From assembly GCA_964545895.1 (NCBI GenBank), contig CAZJHS010000006.1, positions 1 to 64,000 on the forward strand: a DNA stretch of 64,000 nucleotides, read 5' to 3'. Below the pieces are notes generated by a model. The model made no database searches. It had not been told where the DNA came from and saw only the letters and a list, made by a program, of their open reading frames with translations. Position numbers and translations under genes: made by a program. Source of the DNA: UBA6183 sp964545895. GTDB lineage: Bacteria > Bacteroidota > Bacteroidia > UKL13-3. Position 1 is the stretch's first letter; each line of letters opens with the position of its first letter. This document shows, in pieces, positions 22,212-31,381 of this stretch.

Positions 22212-23801
22212 TTACTTTTTACTCACCATTGTTTCGGCCAATTTAACGGCTTCGTATAAATTTACAATACCACCTGTTTGGCAAAGTGTAGTCATTTTTA
22301 CTTTCTTTTTAGCACCAGGCTGCAATACTTTACCTTTAACCTTAATAGCAGATTGCATAATAATTGTTTTTACTTGCTCGGCTGTTAATTGCGGATAGTA
22401 ACTACGTATTACTGCAGCTACACCAGCAGTTACCGGTGCTGCCATACTTGTACCATCATAGCTAGCATATTTACTTTCTGGTATACACGAGTAAATATCT
22501 ACACCAGGTGCAAACACATCAACATTACTTACTGCATAATTACTAAACGGTGCCGTTATTTTCTTTTTAGTTGTCCAGTTTGATGCACCTACTTCAATCC
22601 AATTTGAAGCATTGTAGTTGGCAATTTTATCGTTAGGGAAATTATTTTCTACATCGGTATTTTTACTATCGTTACCAGCAGCGTGTACCAATAAAACATC
22701 TTTACTTAATGCATACAACACAGCTGCATCTACTGCACTTTTGTATGGCGAAAACGATTTTCCAAAACTCATGTTAATTACCGTAGCACCATTATCAACT
22801 GCATATCTAATAGCGTTAGCTACATCCTTATCACGTTCATCGCCATCAGGCACCACACGTAATACCATAATTTTTACGTTATCGGCCACACCATTCATCC
22901 CTACATTATTATTACGCACAGCACCAATAATACCAGCAACGTGGCTTCCATGTTCGCCATTTGGACTGCTTACTTTATTGTTTCCATAATATCTTTCGGT
23001 GGTGTTAGTGTAATTATCGCCCACAATACTGCGCGAATCAAAATCCACGTTGTAATGAAAATCAACAAACTTGCTAATTTGTTCTTTAGCACCATCAAGC
23101 TCTTTGCTCATGGCACTTAACTTAAGTTTACCACCTTTAAAAATTCCAGGTTGTTTTAACAATGTTTGTTTTACCATACCATCGTTTTTACCAGTTGGGG
23201 TGTATCCTTTCACATCATCTATGGTAACATCATCCTTGCCCATTTTTTTAGCCATGGTGGTTAAACCACTTGCTAATGCCGAGTAAATATTATTGTACAT
23301 AGTATACTCGTTAAAGCCTTTTAAAAATTGTGCTTTTATAGCTTGGTATTCTTTGTATTTTTCGCGCTCGGGGCCATCAAACTCATTGCTATCGCGTTTA
23401 CCATATTTGGCATCAAGCTCTTTATACAAGCGGGTTAATTCTAAATTATCTTCGGCTACGTTTTTACCATCAGCACCACCAATAAAATTCCAACCATTCA
23501 CATCATCTACATAACCATTGTGGTCATCATCAATGCCATTGTTTGCCACCTCGCCTGGGTTAACCCAAATTACAGGTTTTAAATCCTCGTGATTTACTTC
23601 TGTGCCACCATCAATTACAGCTACAATTACCGTTTTACTGGTTTTGCCTTTAAGCAATTCGGAATAGGTACGCTCGGTACTTACACCAGGTACTTTATTT
23701 TGTTTAGGGTCTAGGTTAAACCAGTTGTCGGGTGCAGCTTTTTGTGCAAATACAAACATGGTTTGCGCACATATAGCTAATAATAAGAATGATTTTTTCA
23801 T
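22212..23801 (-). CDS. Exported S8 family serine peptidase (subtilase)
   Basis: A 529-residue subtilisin-fold protease with a signal peptide (KKSFLLLAICAQTMFVFAQ). The triad is Asp64 (VIDGGTEVNHEDL), His284 (GEHGSHVAGIIG) and Ser452 (YDGTSMAAPVTAG), with the oxyanion Asn377 in HAAGNDS. About 220 residues separate Asp and His, much more than the roughly 40 of subtilisin. The extra segment (about 115-270) is charged and helical. No sorting domain follows, so it is probably periplasmic or secreted by another route. It faces the SRPBCC gene across the shared terminator. Confidence 0.92.
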   Translation of the reverse strand: MKKSFLLLAICAQTMFVFAQKAAPDNWFNLDPKQNKVPGVSTERTYSELLKGKTSKTVIVAVIDGGTEVNHEDLKPVIWVNPGEVANNGIDDDHNGYVDDVNGWNFIGGADGKNVAEDNLELTRLYKELDAKYGKRDSNEFDGPEREKYKEYQAIKAQFLKGFNEYTMYNNIYSALASGLTTMAKKMGKDDVTIDDVKGYTPTGKNDGMVKQTLLKQPGIFKGGKLKLSAMSKELDGAKEQISKFVDFHYNVDFDSRSIVGDNYTNTTERYYGNNKVSSPNGEHGSHVAGIIGAVRNNNVGMNGVADNVKIMVLRVVPDGDERDKDVANAIRYAVDNGATVINMSFGKSFSPYKSAVDAAVLYALSKDVLLVHAAGNDSKNTDVENNFPNDKIANYNASNWIEVGASNWTTKKKITAPFSNYAVSNVDVFAPGVDIYSCIPESKYASYDGTSMAAPVTAGVAAVIRSYYPQLTAEQVKTIIMQSAIKVKGKVLQPGAKKKVKMTTLCQTGGIVNLYEAVKLAETMVSKK

Positions 23802-23876
23802 GAAATAAAATTAATGCGGAAAAATAGGCATTGCCAAGTGCAATACCATACGCTTTACATAAGTGGAAAATTGAGG

Positions 23877-24218
23877 TTATAAAATATCAATAATTAATTG
23901 TGGCGGACGACCAATAATGGCTTTGTTTCCCTTAATTACAATAGGTCGCTCAATTAAAACAGGATTTTGCACCATTAAGTCAATATATTGTTCATCGGTT
24001 AAAGTGGCTGTTTTGTATGGCTTAAATACCTCTTCGTTTTTTCGTATCAATTGTAAAGGTTTAACGCCTAACTGCTTTATTAATTTTTTTAGGGTTGATG
24101 CCGTGGGAGTGTCTTTTAAATACTCTACCACTTCTACCTCTTGATTGTTTTCTTGCAACAGTTGTAATGCCTCACGACTTTTACTGCAACGTGGGTTATG
24201 GTAAATTGTAGTTTTCAT
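23877..24218 (-). CDS. arsC: ArsC/Spx-family thioredoxin-fold protein, probable arsenate reductase
   Basis: A 113-residue protein of the glutaredoxin-dependent ArsC family. The active Cys11 is in YHNPRCSKSREAL, and the C-terminal pattern NPVLIERPIVIKGNKAIIGR contains the Arg and cis-Pro positions typical of ArsC and YffB. It could reduce arsenate to arsenite, but the same family includes YfgD/YffB-type proteins without known arsenic function, and no arsenite transporter or ArsR gene is near. It stands alone, about 75 bases from the subtilase start. Confidence 0.82.
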   Translation of the reverse strand: MKTTIYHNPRCSKSREALQLLQENNQEVEVVEYLKDTPTASTLKKLIKQLGVKPLQLIRKNEEVFKPYKTATLTDEQYIDLMVQNPVLIERPIVIKGNKAIIGRPPQLIIDIL

Positions 24219-24284
24219 GGTAAAAACAAAGTTTAAGGATTAATCAAACAAAACCAAAAATTAGGCAAAACGGAAAGTTTATAA

Positions 24285-24402
24285 AAAGCGAAAGCCCGGA
24301 TTTCTCCGGGCTTCACCCTAGCCTATGAAACAAATTGCACCTCTACTCAAAAGTGCAATATTTTAAATCGAATTTAAGTTGCGGTCAGTTGCATCTGAAA
24401 CG
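24285..24402 (-). ncRNA. Candidate structured small RNA between the RND operon and arsC
   Basis: The 301-base interval 24219-24519 has no open frame. On the minus strand it shows a promoter-like TATCTTTG, then a weak hairpin, GCAA..TTGC enclosing the perfect TTAAAT-TCG-ATTTAA hairpin (24360-24382 region), the alternative stem ATTGCAC..GTGCAAT (24334-24359 region), and finally AGCCCGGA-GAAA-TCCGGGCT (24293-24312) followed by TTCGCTTTTT. Promoter, structure and terminator together suggest an independent RNA of about 115 bases. Alternatively it is only the trailer and terminator of the efflux operon. I do not recognise a named RNA family. Confidence 0.4.
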
Positions 24403-24407
24403 CACAA

Positions 24408-24415
24408 CAAAGATA
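24408..24415 (-). promoter_or_regulatory. Candidate -7 element for the small RNA
   Basis: On the minus strand TATCTTTG matches TAnnTTTG exactly. CTGG lies 19 bases upstream and is a poor -33 match. Confidence 0.4.
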
Positions 24416-24519
24416 GTTTTTATTTAAAGTTTGTCCAGTTTTTTTTCGACTTTTTTTGTCAATTTCTGGTAACAAAACTTGTTGCAATTAACTGCTATTA
24501 ATACCGTTAAAGTTGCTGA

Positions 24520-27500
24520 TTAATGATTTTTTGAACCCATTTTTAATCTCACCTTCAATCCTTCAACTGCATATAACATAACAGGTACAAGAATTAAAGT
24601 TAAGAAAGTTGCGAATCCTAAACCAAAAATCATGGTCCATGATAACGGGCCCCAGAATGCTACACTATCACCCCCAAAGAAAATATGAGGATTGCCTGTT
24701 GCAAACAATTCGGCAAAATCAATATTTAAACCAACAGCCAATGGCACTAAGCCAAGCATGGTAGCCGTAGCGGTAAGTAATACTGGTGTCATGCGTGTGC
24801 GGCCTGCTTCAATAATGGCATCACGGTATGGCATACCTTCTTTAATAAGTATTTCGGTAAACTCAACCAATAAAATACCATTACGTACCACAATACCTGC
24901 AAGCGCAATAATACCCACACCAGTCATCATTACTGATATTTCCATATTAAATATCATAAACCCTAAAAATACACCAATCAAGCTCAAGAAAATTTCGCTG
25001 ATAATAATAACAGGTTTTGAAATAGAGTTGAACTGTGTTACTAAAATCAAGAAAATTAAACCGAATGAAACTAAAAGTGCAGTTCCTAAAAACGCGCCAG
25101 TTTCTTTTTGTTCTTCTTGCTCGCCACCCATTTTTAGGGTAACACCTGTTGGGATATTATATCGTTTTAAAACTTTATCAAGTTTAGCCACAATTTGGTT
25201 AGCGTTATAGCCATTTAACACGTTTGATGAGATAGTAATAATAGGTTGATCATCTAACCTTTTAATACCACCAAATGTATTGGCATATTTTACTGAAGCT
25301 ACCGATGATAATGGAATTTGACGAATTTGTCCACCCATATTCATATCGCGGTAAGTAATTTTTAAATTCATGATGGCTTCAATACTTGCACGTTGGTTTT
25401 GTTGGTAACGCAGCATAATTGGATACTCATCATTAGCATCTTTTAGTTTGCTTACTTCTTTACCAAATACAGCTGTGCGCAACTCGCCACCAATTTGTGC
25501 CGTACTAATACCTTCGCGGTTTGCACGCTCTCTATCAACTTCTACAACTAACTCAGGTTTGTTACTTTGTACATCCGATTTTAACTCTTCAACACCTGGT
25601 ATGGCCAACGAGTCAAGGTACTTTTTCAAGTCTCCACCAACTTTAATTAATTGGTTAATATCATCGCCTTTTATTTCAATTGAAATTGGTTTACCTGTGG
25701 GTGGTCCGCTTGATTCTTGTGCAACTATAATTTCGGCACCTGGTATACCTTTGGTTGCATTACGTATTAAATCTAAGTACTGAGCGGTTGATTCGCCATT
25801 ACGTTCGCTAAACTCAACAAAGGCTACAGTAACTTTACCTAAATGTGGTGTTGGGCTAAAATTATACTCAAACTGTGAAGGGTCGTTTGCGCCTACCGCT
25901 ACGTTTGAAATAACCGACTCTACAATAGGATTATCAGTACCAATTACTTTAAAAACACGATCCTCAATAATCTGTGTAATCGAATCAGTATACTCAGCTG
26001 ATGTACCTGTAGGTAAAGTAATGTAAGTATAAATAAAGTTCGGATCTGCTTTAGGGAAAAATACCACTTTAGGTTTAACCAATGCTACTAACACAAAAGT
26101 TAAAATAAACAATCCAACGGTACTAATCATTAACCATCTTGGGCGGGTACCAACCAATGCCCACTCCATAAAACCTTTGTAAAAGTTTTGTACACGTGGC
26201 CATTTGTCTTCTTGGAAATTTCTAATCCATTTCCACAACACAAAACGGTTAAGCGAGTACAATCCAAACATAACCACTGCAAAATTACCTAATGCAAAGT
26301 TTTTAGTGATGTACGACAATAGAGCAATGGCACCAAAAATAATAGCCGTAATACGGTAGCCTTTTTTATTGGTACGCACTTTATGTTCTTCTTCGTGGGT
26401 TTTCATAAAATCAACAGCAAATACTGGGTTGATGATATAAGCCACCACTAGTGAAGCCAATAAGGTAATAATTAAAGTTATGGGTAGATAAACCATGAAT
26501 TTACCAATAACACCTTGCCAAAATACCAATGGAATAAATGGTGCTAAGGTTGTCATGGTACCCGAAAATACAGGTAAAAACACTTCGCCTGCGGCTAGTT
26601 TAGCTGCCTTTTTAATGGGCACTTTACCATTACCAAAAATACGATGCGTATTTTCTACTACCACAATGGCATCATCAACCACAATACCTAATGCTAATAA
26701 AAACGAGAAGAGCACAATGAAGTTTAGTTTGAAACCGATAGCCGGGAAAACCATAAATGCTACAGCACACGATAGCGGAACCGACATGGCCACAAATAGC
26801 GCATTGGTAGTTCCCATAAAGAACATTAAGATTACAGTTACCAGTATAAAACCAATAATAATGGTGTTAATCAAATCGTGTAAAGTAACACGTGTTTTTG
26901 ATGATTGATCTCCGGTAATGGTTACTTTTAAACCATCAGGAAAAATATCTTTTTCGTAACGGGCAGAAATCTCACGAATTTTATCAGAAGCACTAATTAA
27001 GTTTTCGCCACTACGTTTAATTACGTTTAAGCTAATTACATTTTTATGCTCTAAACGGGCGTAACTTTCTTTCTCTTCGTATGCATCTTTAATTTCGGCA
27101 ATGTCTTTTAAATAAACCACTGCACCGGTAGAACCACGAATTACAATATCACCTAATTTGCTGGCATCTTTATACTCGCCTTTAACGCTAATAGAACGTT
27201 TTAAACCGTCCATATCAATCAAGCCGCCACTAATGGTCATGTTTTCGTACTTAATGGCATTTTCAATATCCATAAAAGTAATATTGGCCACTTGCATTTT
27301 ATACATGTCAGCTTCTACCTGAATTTCGCGCTCTAAAGCACCCACCATTCTGGCTTCGGTAATCTCTTTTAGTCCTTCAATTTCCTCTTGTAAATCTTCG
27401 GCATAGCCTTTCATTTTATCAAGCGGAAAATCGCCACTAACGTGTACCTGCATAATAGGCATTTGCGATACGTCAATATCGCGCACTTGCGGATCTTCAG

Positions 27501-27891
27501 GTAAGTTTTTAGGTAAATCATTTTTAGCTTTATCTACCGCATCTTTTACGCGCTGTAAGGCTAAATCTACATTCTGATCGGTGTTAAACTCTACGTTAAT
27601 TACCGAAAAATCTTGTACCGAATTACTCTTAACTTTTTTAACACCAACAATGGTTTTAATTTGTTTTTCAATTTGCTTAGTAACCAATTGCTCCATATCT
27701 GTTGGCGAAGTACCAGGGTATATGGTAGTAATTAATATACTAGGGAATTTTATTTCGGGAAACTGCTCTTTAGGCAAGCTGTTGTAGGTAAACAAACCTG
27801 CCAACGTAATGATAATAGTAACAATGTAAATACTTGTTTTATTATCAATACTCCAACTAGAGGGTTTAAACTCTTTTTGTGTATCGTGCAT
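24520..27891 (-). CDS. RND efflux pump inner-membrane transporter (AcrB/HAE1 type)
   Basis: A 1123-residue proton-driven RND transporter with the typical 12 membrane helices and two large periplasmic loops. Visible marks are the first helix (IYIVTIIITLAGLFTYNSLP), FPEIKFPSILITTIYPGTSP, the helix-4 proton-relay GIVVDDAIVVVENTHRIF, and the matching second-half region GIIALAGIVVRNGILLVEF. A stretch at about 505-570 with extra membrane segments (GYRITAIIFGAIALLSYITK) separates the halves, lengthening the protein beyond E. coli AcrB. It is the last gene of a four-gene unit with TetR, TolC-like and adaptor genes, so it probably exports drugs or toxic amphiphiles. Confidence 0.92.
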   Translation of the reverse strand: MHDTQKEFKPSSWSIDNKTSIYIVTIIITLAGLFTYNSLPKEQFPEIKFPSILITTIYPGTSPTDMEQLVTKQIEKQIKTIVGVKKVKSNSVQDFSVINVEFNTDQNVDLALQRVKDAVDKAKNDLPKNLPEDPQVRDIDVSQMPIMQVHVSGDFPLDKMKGYAEDLQEEIEGLKEITEARMVGALEREIQVEADMYKMQVANITFMDIENAIKYENMTISGGLIDMDGLKRSISVKGEYKDASKLGDIVIRGSTGAVVYLKDIAEIKDAYEEKESYARLEHKNVISLNVIKRSGENLISASDKIREISARYEKDIFPDGLKVTITGDQSSKTRVTLHDLINTIIIGFILVTVILMFFMGTTNALFVAMSVPLSCAVAFMVFPAIGFKLNFIVLFSFLLALGIVVDDAIVVVENTHRIFGNGKVPIKKAAKLAAGEVFLPVFSGTMTTLAPFIPLVFWQGVIGKFMVYLPITLIITLLASLVVAYIINPVFAVDFMKTHEEEHKVRTNKKGYRITAIIFGAIALLSYITKNFALGNFAVVMFGLYSLNRFVLWKWIRNFQEDKWPRVQNFYKGFMEWALVGTRPRWLMISTVGLFILTFVLVALVKPKVVFFPKADPNFIYTYITLPTGTSAEYTDSITQIIEDRVFKVIGTDNPIVESVISNVAVGANDPSQFEYNFSPTPHLGKVTVAFVEFSERNGESTAQYLDLIRNATKGIPGAEIIVAQESSGPPTGKPISIEIKGDDINQLIKVGGDLKKYLDSLAIPGVEELKSDVQSNKPELVVEVDRERANREGISTAQIGGELRTAVFGKEVSKLKDANDEYPIMLRYQQNQRASIEAIMNLKITYRDMNMGGQIRQIPLSSVASVKYANTFGGIKRLDDQPIITISSNVLNGYNANQIVAKLDKVLKRYNIPTGVTLKMGGEQEEQKETGAFLGTALLVSFGLIFLILVTQFNSISKPVIIISEIFLSLIGVFLGFMIFNMEISVMMTGVGIIALAGIVVRNGILLVEFTEILIKEGMPYRDAIIEAGRTRMTPVLLTATATMLGLVPLAVGLNIDFAELFATGNPHIFFGGDSVAFWGPLSWTMIFGLGFATFLTLILVPVMLYAVEGLKVRLKMGSKNH

Positions 27892-27938
27892 ATTATTTTA
27901 GTTTAAATAATGATATAAATAGAGGTTGTGCGCAGTGA

Positions 27939-29072
27939 TTAAAATTTCAACACTTGGCCTTCAGCTAAATCTTGGAAACCAGTTGTAATAACTTGGTCAC
28001 CTTCGTTTAGCCCACTTAGTATTTCGGCCGAGGTAGCGTATGTTTTACCAACAGTAACAATTGCTTTTTTGGCTACTAATTTGTTGCCTTCTTTTACTGC
28101 AACAAATACTACTTTTTCTCCATCTAAATCTTGTATTACGTTAATAGGAACTACAATGCTGTTAGCTTTTTCGTAATCAATAATTTTTACCTCAGCAACC
28201 ATATTTGGATGTAAATCTGCATCACTTGGCAAGCCAATTTCTACATTAAAAGTGCGGGTAAGTGGGTTGATTGATTTTGATGAGTACGTAACCTTTGCTT
28301 GCATGTTTTTGTTAATATCAGGGAATACTAAATTAACCACATTGCCTTGTTTAATTTGGCTTGAGTACGACTCAGATAAATCGGCTTTAATTTTTAAAGC
28401 AGCAGGGTTAACTACAGTGATACCTGTACCCGGAACCACTTGCTGACCAACTTTAATATTCACCATATCAACAACGCCATCAAAATCAGCTCTAATACTG
28501 TACATATCTAATCCTTCTTTGGCAGCAGCAATTTGTTTTTCTAAAGATTCTTTATTGTTTTTAGCTTGGATAAACTCAATTTCGCTACCTACTTTTTGTT
28601 CCCACAAAGCTTTGCGTTTTTCGTAAACGGTGCTAGCTAATTCGTAGGTCTTTTTTAAAGTTTCAACATTAGCTTTTACGTTTTTGTTATCCAACTCAGC
28701 CATTAATTGACCAGCTTTTACATGATCGCCAGCTTTTACATAAATTTTTGAAACAGCAGCAGGAGCTTTAGCACCATAAGTAATGTTTTCATCACCATCT
28801 ACTCTGCCTTGTACATCAACAGCATGAATAAATGTTTGTTTAGCCACAGGAGTTACCGCTACAATTTTAATGTGTAAGTTATCTGTTGATGCAGTATCGC
28901 CCATCTTGGCAATTTCATCTTGCAAGGCTGTTATTTCTGATGCAATTTCAGCTTGTTGAGCTTTAAGTTTTTCTAATTTTTCTTTTTGGGCTTCAAGGCT
29001 TTTACTGCCTCCACCGCAAGCGGCAAGCACCAGTACGGCTGCCATTGTAAGGGTTGAAAATATTGTTTTCAT
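27939..29072 (-). CDS. RND efflux periplasmic adaptor (membrane fusion protein)
   Basis: A 377-residue adaptor linking the RND pump to the outer-membrane channel. It is a lipoprotein (FSTLTMAAVLVLAACGGG, Cys at about residue 19), has an early coiled coil (LEAQKEKLEKLKAQQAEIAS), the lipoyl-like half motif VSKIYVKAGDHVKAGQLMAE, a helical hairpin, then SIRADFDGVVDMVNIKVGQQ and beta-barrel and membrane-proximal domains ending GLNEGDQVITTGFQDLAEGQ. It lies 47 bases upstream of the pump gene and 19 downstream of the TolC-like gene. Confidence 0.92.
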   Translation of the reverse strand: MKTIFSTLTMAAVLVLAACGGGSKSLEAQKEKLEKLKAQQAEIASEITALQDEIAKMGDTASTDNLHIKIVAVTPVAKQTFIHAVDVQGRVDGDENITYGAKAPAAVSKIYVKAGDHVKAGQLMAELDNKNVKANVETLKKTYELASTVYEKRKALWEQKVGSEIEFIQAKNNKESLEKQIAAAKEGLDMYSIRADFDGVVDMVNIKVGQQVVPGTGITVVNPAALKIKADLSESYSSQIKQGNVVNLVFPDINKNMQAKVTYSSKSINPLTRTFNVEIGLPSDADLHPNMVAEVKIIDYEKANSIVVPINVIQDLDGEKVVFVAVKEGNKLVAKKAIVTVGKTYATSAEILSGLNEGDQVITTGFQDLAEGQVLKF

Positions 29073-29091
29073 ATATGTTATTCTTATTGTA

Positions 29092-30555
29092 TTATTTATT
29101 TAAATCGCCAATAGCTTTACGTAAATCAAGTTGTGCCACAAAGTAATCGTACATGGTATTTAAGTAGCTTGAACGCGCTGTTTCTAAATCGCGTTGTGCA
29201 TTTGTTAAATCTAAACTAGAGCCTAACCCTGTAGTATATTTTAAGTTTACACGAGTAAAAATTTCTTGTGCTAATTCAAAATTCCTTTTCTGAATATCTA
29301 ATTGACGACTAGCTCTATTAAAGTTTGCTTGGTACATAAAAATCTCTTGATCAATCGCATTTTCAAGTAACTTTTTATCATTTTCCGCTTTCTTAATATT
29401 GATTTCTGCTTGCTGTATTTGTGCTTGCTTTTTAAATCCATCAAAAACAGGAATTGATAATTTTAATCCCCAATAAGTACCTGGGAAAAACTTAGTTCCC
29501 AAGTCGCCTATTTTATCGCCAAAAGAATTTTGTTGATGTGTCATGAACGCTACTAAAGAAGGAACGTAGCCATATTGATAGCGTTTTTTGTCTAATTTAT
29601 ACAAACTGATTCCTTGGTTTACCATCTGGTATTCTAATCTATTTGTGTAATCACCTTTTGCCGGCAATACATTAGTTTTTGATGCGGCATACATCTTCAT
29701 AAGGTCATCTGAGAGTTCGATGTTATCATTCACATTTAATCCCATCTGTAACTTCAGTACCATCGTAAGTGTTTTTATATCACCAACTAGTTGGTCTTTC
29801 TGCAATTGAAGTGAAGACAATTGAAGTATTAAGCGGTCTGATTCTATTTTATCAATCAATCCGTTTTCAGCTAGTTTAGTTAAGTCGAAACTAGCTTTTT
29901 CCAAAGCTTTCAAATTTACATCAACCAATTCAAGTTTAGTTTGAAGCATAAGAGTCATATAGTATGATTTACTCACAGATACTTCAGTCTCTACCTCGGT
30001 GCGTTTTAAATTAATTTTCGAGAGATTTACATACTCTTTCGAAGCTTTCAATCCCATCAAAAAACCGCCATCAAAAAGTAGTTGAGAGGCATCTATTGAA
30101 CCTGAAAGTGAATATACTCGACCGAAACCAGCATTTAATACATCTGGAATTTCTTTAGCAACAGCATCACCAGCTTGTTTACGTGCTGCATCAATTTCTG
30201 CTTGAGTTGCGTTGGGGTTTTGCTGTTTAACTTGAGCTTCTGCCTGCCCCATTGCTGAGCCTACAAAGGTTGATTTTAAAAAGTTAGGTAAGCTTTGGGT
30301 CGGCACCTGAATATTATTCATGAAGGTTCCTGACGCAGTTATATTTGGTAAACCTAACGCTAATATCTCCTTCACCTTGTTTTCGGCAGCCAACACCTCA
30401 AGCGAACTGTTTTTTAAAGTGTAGTTGTACTTTTTAGCATAGGCTACCGCTTCTTGCAAACTAAATTTTTGCGGTTGCTTGGTTGCTGCATCTTGCGCTT
30501 TTAGGTTAAGTGCCATTAACCCTAAAATTGCGATCACCATAATGATGTGCTTCAT
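29092..30555 (-). CDS. TolC family outer-membrane efflux channel
   Basis: A 487-residue protein with a signal peptide (HIIMVIAILGLMALNLKAQ) and the long helices of TolC-type channels in two repeats, for example LQEAVAYAKKYNYTLKNSSL and DLTNAQRDLETARSSYLNTM. A Gln- and Ala-rich insertion at about 100-150 (MGQAEAQVKQQNPNATQAEI) lengthens the first repeat. As the second gene of the TetR-TolC-adaptor-RND unit it forms the exit duct. Confidence 0.92.
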   Translation of the reverse strand: MKHIIMVIAILGLMALNLKAQDAATKQPQKFSLQEAVAYAKKYNYTLKNSSLEVLAAENKVKEILALGLPNITASGTFMNNIQVPTQSLPNFLKSTFVGSAMGQAEAQVKQQNPNATQAEIDAARKQAGDAVAKEIPDVLNAGFGRVYSLSGSIDASQLLFDGGFLMGLKASKEYVNLSKINLKRTEVETEVSVSKSYYMTLMLQTKLELVDVNLKALEKASFDLTKLAENGLIDKIESDRLILQLSSLQLQKDQLVGDIKTLTMVLKLQMGLNVNDNIELSDDLMKMYAASKTNVLPAKGDYTNRLEYQMVNQGISLYKLDKKRYQYGYVPSLVAFMTHQQNSFGDKIGDLGTKFFPGTYWGLKLSIPVFDGFKKQAQIQQAEINIKKAENDKKLLENAIDQEIFMYQANFNRASRQLDIQKRNFELAQEIFTRVNLKYTTGLGSSLDLTNAQRDLETARSSYLNTMYDYFVAQLDLRKAIGDLNK

Positions 30556-30580
30556 ATGTTTTGTTATAGATTTTATGTGA

Positions 30581-31195
30581 TTAATTAATTTCTTTAAACT
30601 TTTCGTTCATGAGTGTTAAACCCTTAGGCGTACAAATGCTACGTAAATGGTATTTAATTAACTCAAAGTGCATGGTTTTTAAATCAGCCGCTTGCCCATT
30701 GTGGTTTTCGGGGTTAGTTAAATAACCAATCAGGTATATGTATATGTCTGATGTAATTTCAGCATCCAACTCTGTTTTATAAAGTCCTTCTTTTTTGCCC
30801 TGGTTTAAGTTCTCCATCATGGTGCGTTTAATAAAACTTTTACGCTCCGATTCCAATTTATCCCATGCTGTTTTAAAGTACTTTTTTAAATCAAACATGC
30901 TGCTCGGGTTTAATTGCCTAATAACAGCATTCATTTGTTCGGTAATTTTAAAAATAACCGTTACTGCATCTAACGAATGATCTGCCACTACACCATTGCA
31001 GATGTTGTTCATGTTATCCATGTAATGCTCTACACAGTGGTGTACCAGATCGTTTTTATCAACAAAAAACTGGTATAACGTTTTTTTCGATACTCCTAAC
31101 TCGCGTGCAACATCATCCATGGTTATGCTTTTAAAGCCATAACGCAAAAACAAAGTTTCGGCACCAGATAGTATTTTGTCTTTTATTTCACTCAT
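30581..31195 (-). CDS. TetR family transcriptional regulator of the efflux operon
   Basis: A 204-residue repressor with an N-terminal TetR HTH domain: AETLFLRYGFKSITMDDVAR, then ELGVSKKTLYQFFVDKNDLV. The C-terminal ligand domain is helical and variable. It is the first gene of the efflux unit, 25 bases before the TolC-like gene, so it probably represses its own operon. Inverted repeats immediately upstream are the likely operator. Confidence 0.9.
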   Translation of the reverse strand: MSEIKDKILSGAETLFLRYGFKSITMDDVARELGVSKKTLYQFFVDKNDLVHHCVEHYMDNMNNICNGVVADHSLDAVTVIFKITEQMNAVIRQLNPSSMFDLKKYFKTAWDKLESERKSFIKRTMMENLNQGKKEGLYKTELDAEITSDIYIYLIGYLTNPENHNGQAADLKTMHFELIKYHLRSICTPKGLTLMNEKFKEIN

Positions 31196-31215
31196 TTTGT
31201 ATAAAAAATGCTGGG

Positions 31216-31223
31216 CAAAGGTA
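31216..31223 (-). promoter_or_regulatory. -7 promoter element of the efflux operon
   Basis: On the minus strand TACCTTTG matches TAnnTTTG exactly, 20 bases before the tetR start. The expected -33 region falls in the inverted-repeat cluster at 31241-31291. Confidence 0.55.
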
Positions 31224-31240
31224 AACGCTTTTTTGATTCA

Positions 31241-31291
31241 GGAAACTATTTAACCGAAAAAAGTTTCCGAAACGCCAAAAGTTTTCGGTTA
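31241..31291. promoter_or_regulatory. Cluster of inverted repeats, probable TetR operator
   Basis: TAACCGAAAA at 31251-31260 is the exact complement of TTTTCGGTTA at 31282-31291. Nested within or overlapping are GGAAAC (31241-31246) with GTTTCC (31263-31268) and the palindrome GTTTCCGAAAC (31263-31273). The cluster covers the upstream part of the tetR promoter and lies in the divergent gap with udk. Confidence 0.5.
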
Positions 31292-31381
31292 GCTAAACAA
31301 AAGCATCGGTAAGTAAAATTATAGTTTGTAATAGTTGATTGAAAATAGCTAATTGCAACACAAGAATTAGCAGAGAACGAC

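Noticed and set aside
24330..24370. Possible 13-codon plus-strand leader peptide beginning ATGAAACAAATTGCACC
   Set aside because: No plus-strand gene or attenuated operon follows it, and the same bases are better explained by the minus-strand hairpins.
24692..25210. 172-codon open frame on the plus strand inside the RND transporter gene
   Set aside because: It is antisense to a clearly conserved pump, has no start context, and its translation (Ser/Ile/Thr-rich) is what mirrored codons of the pump produce.
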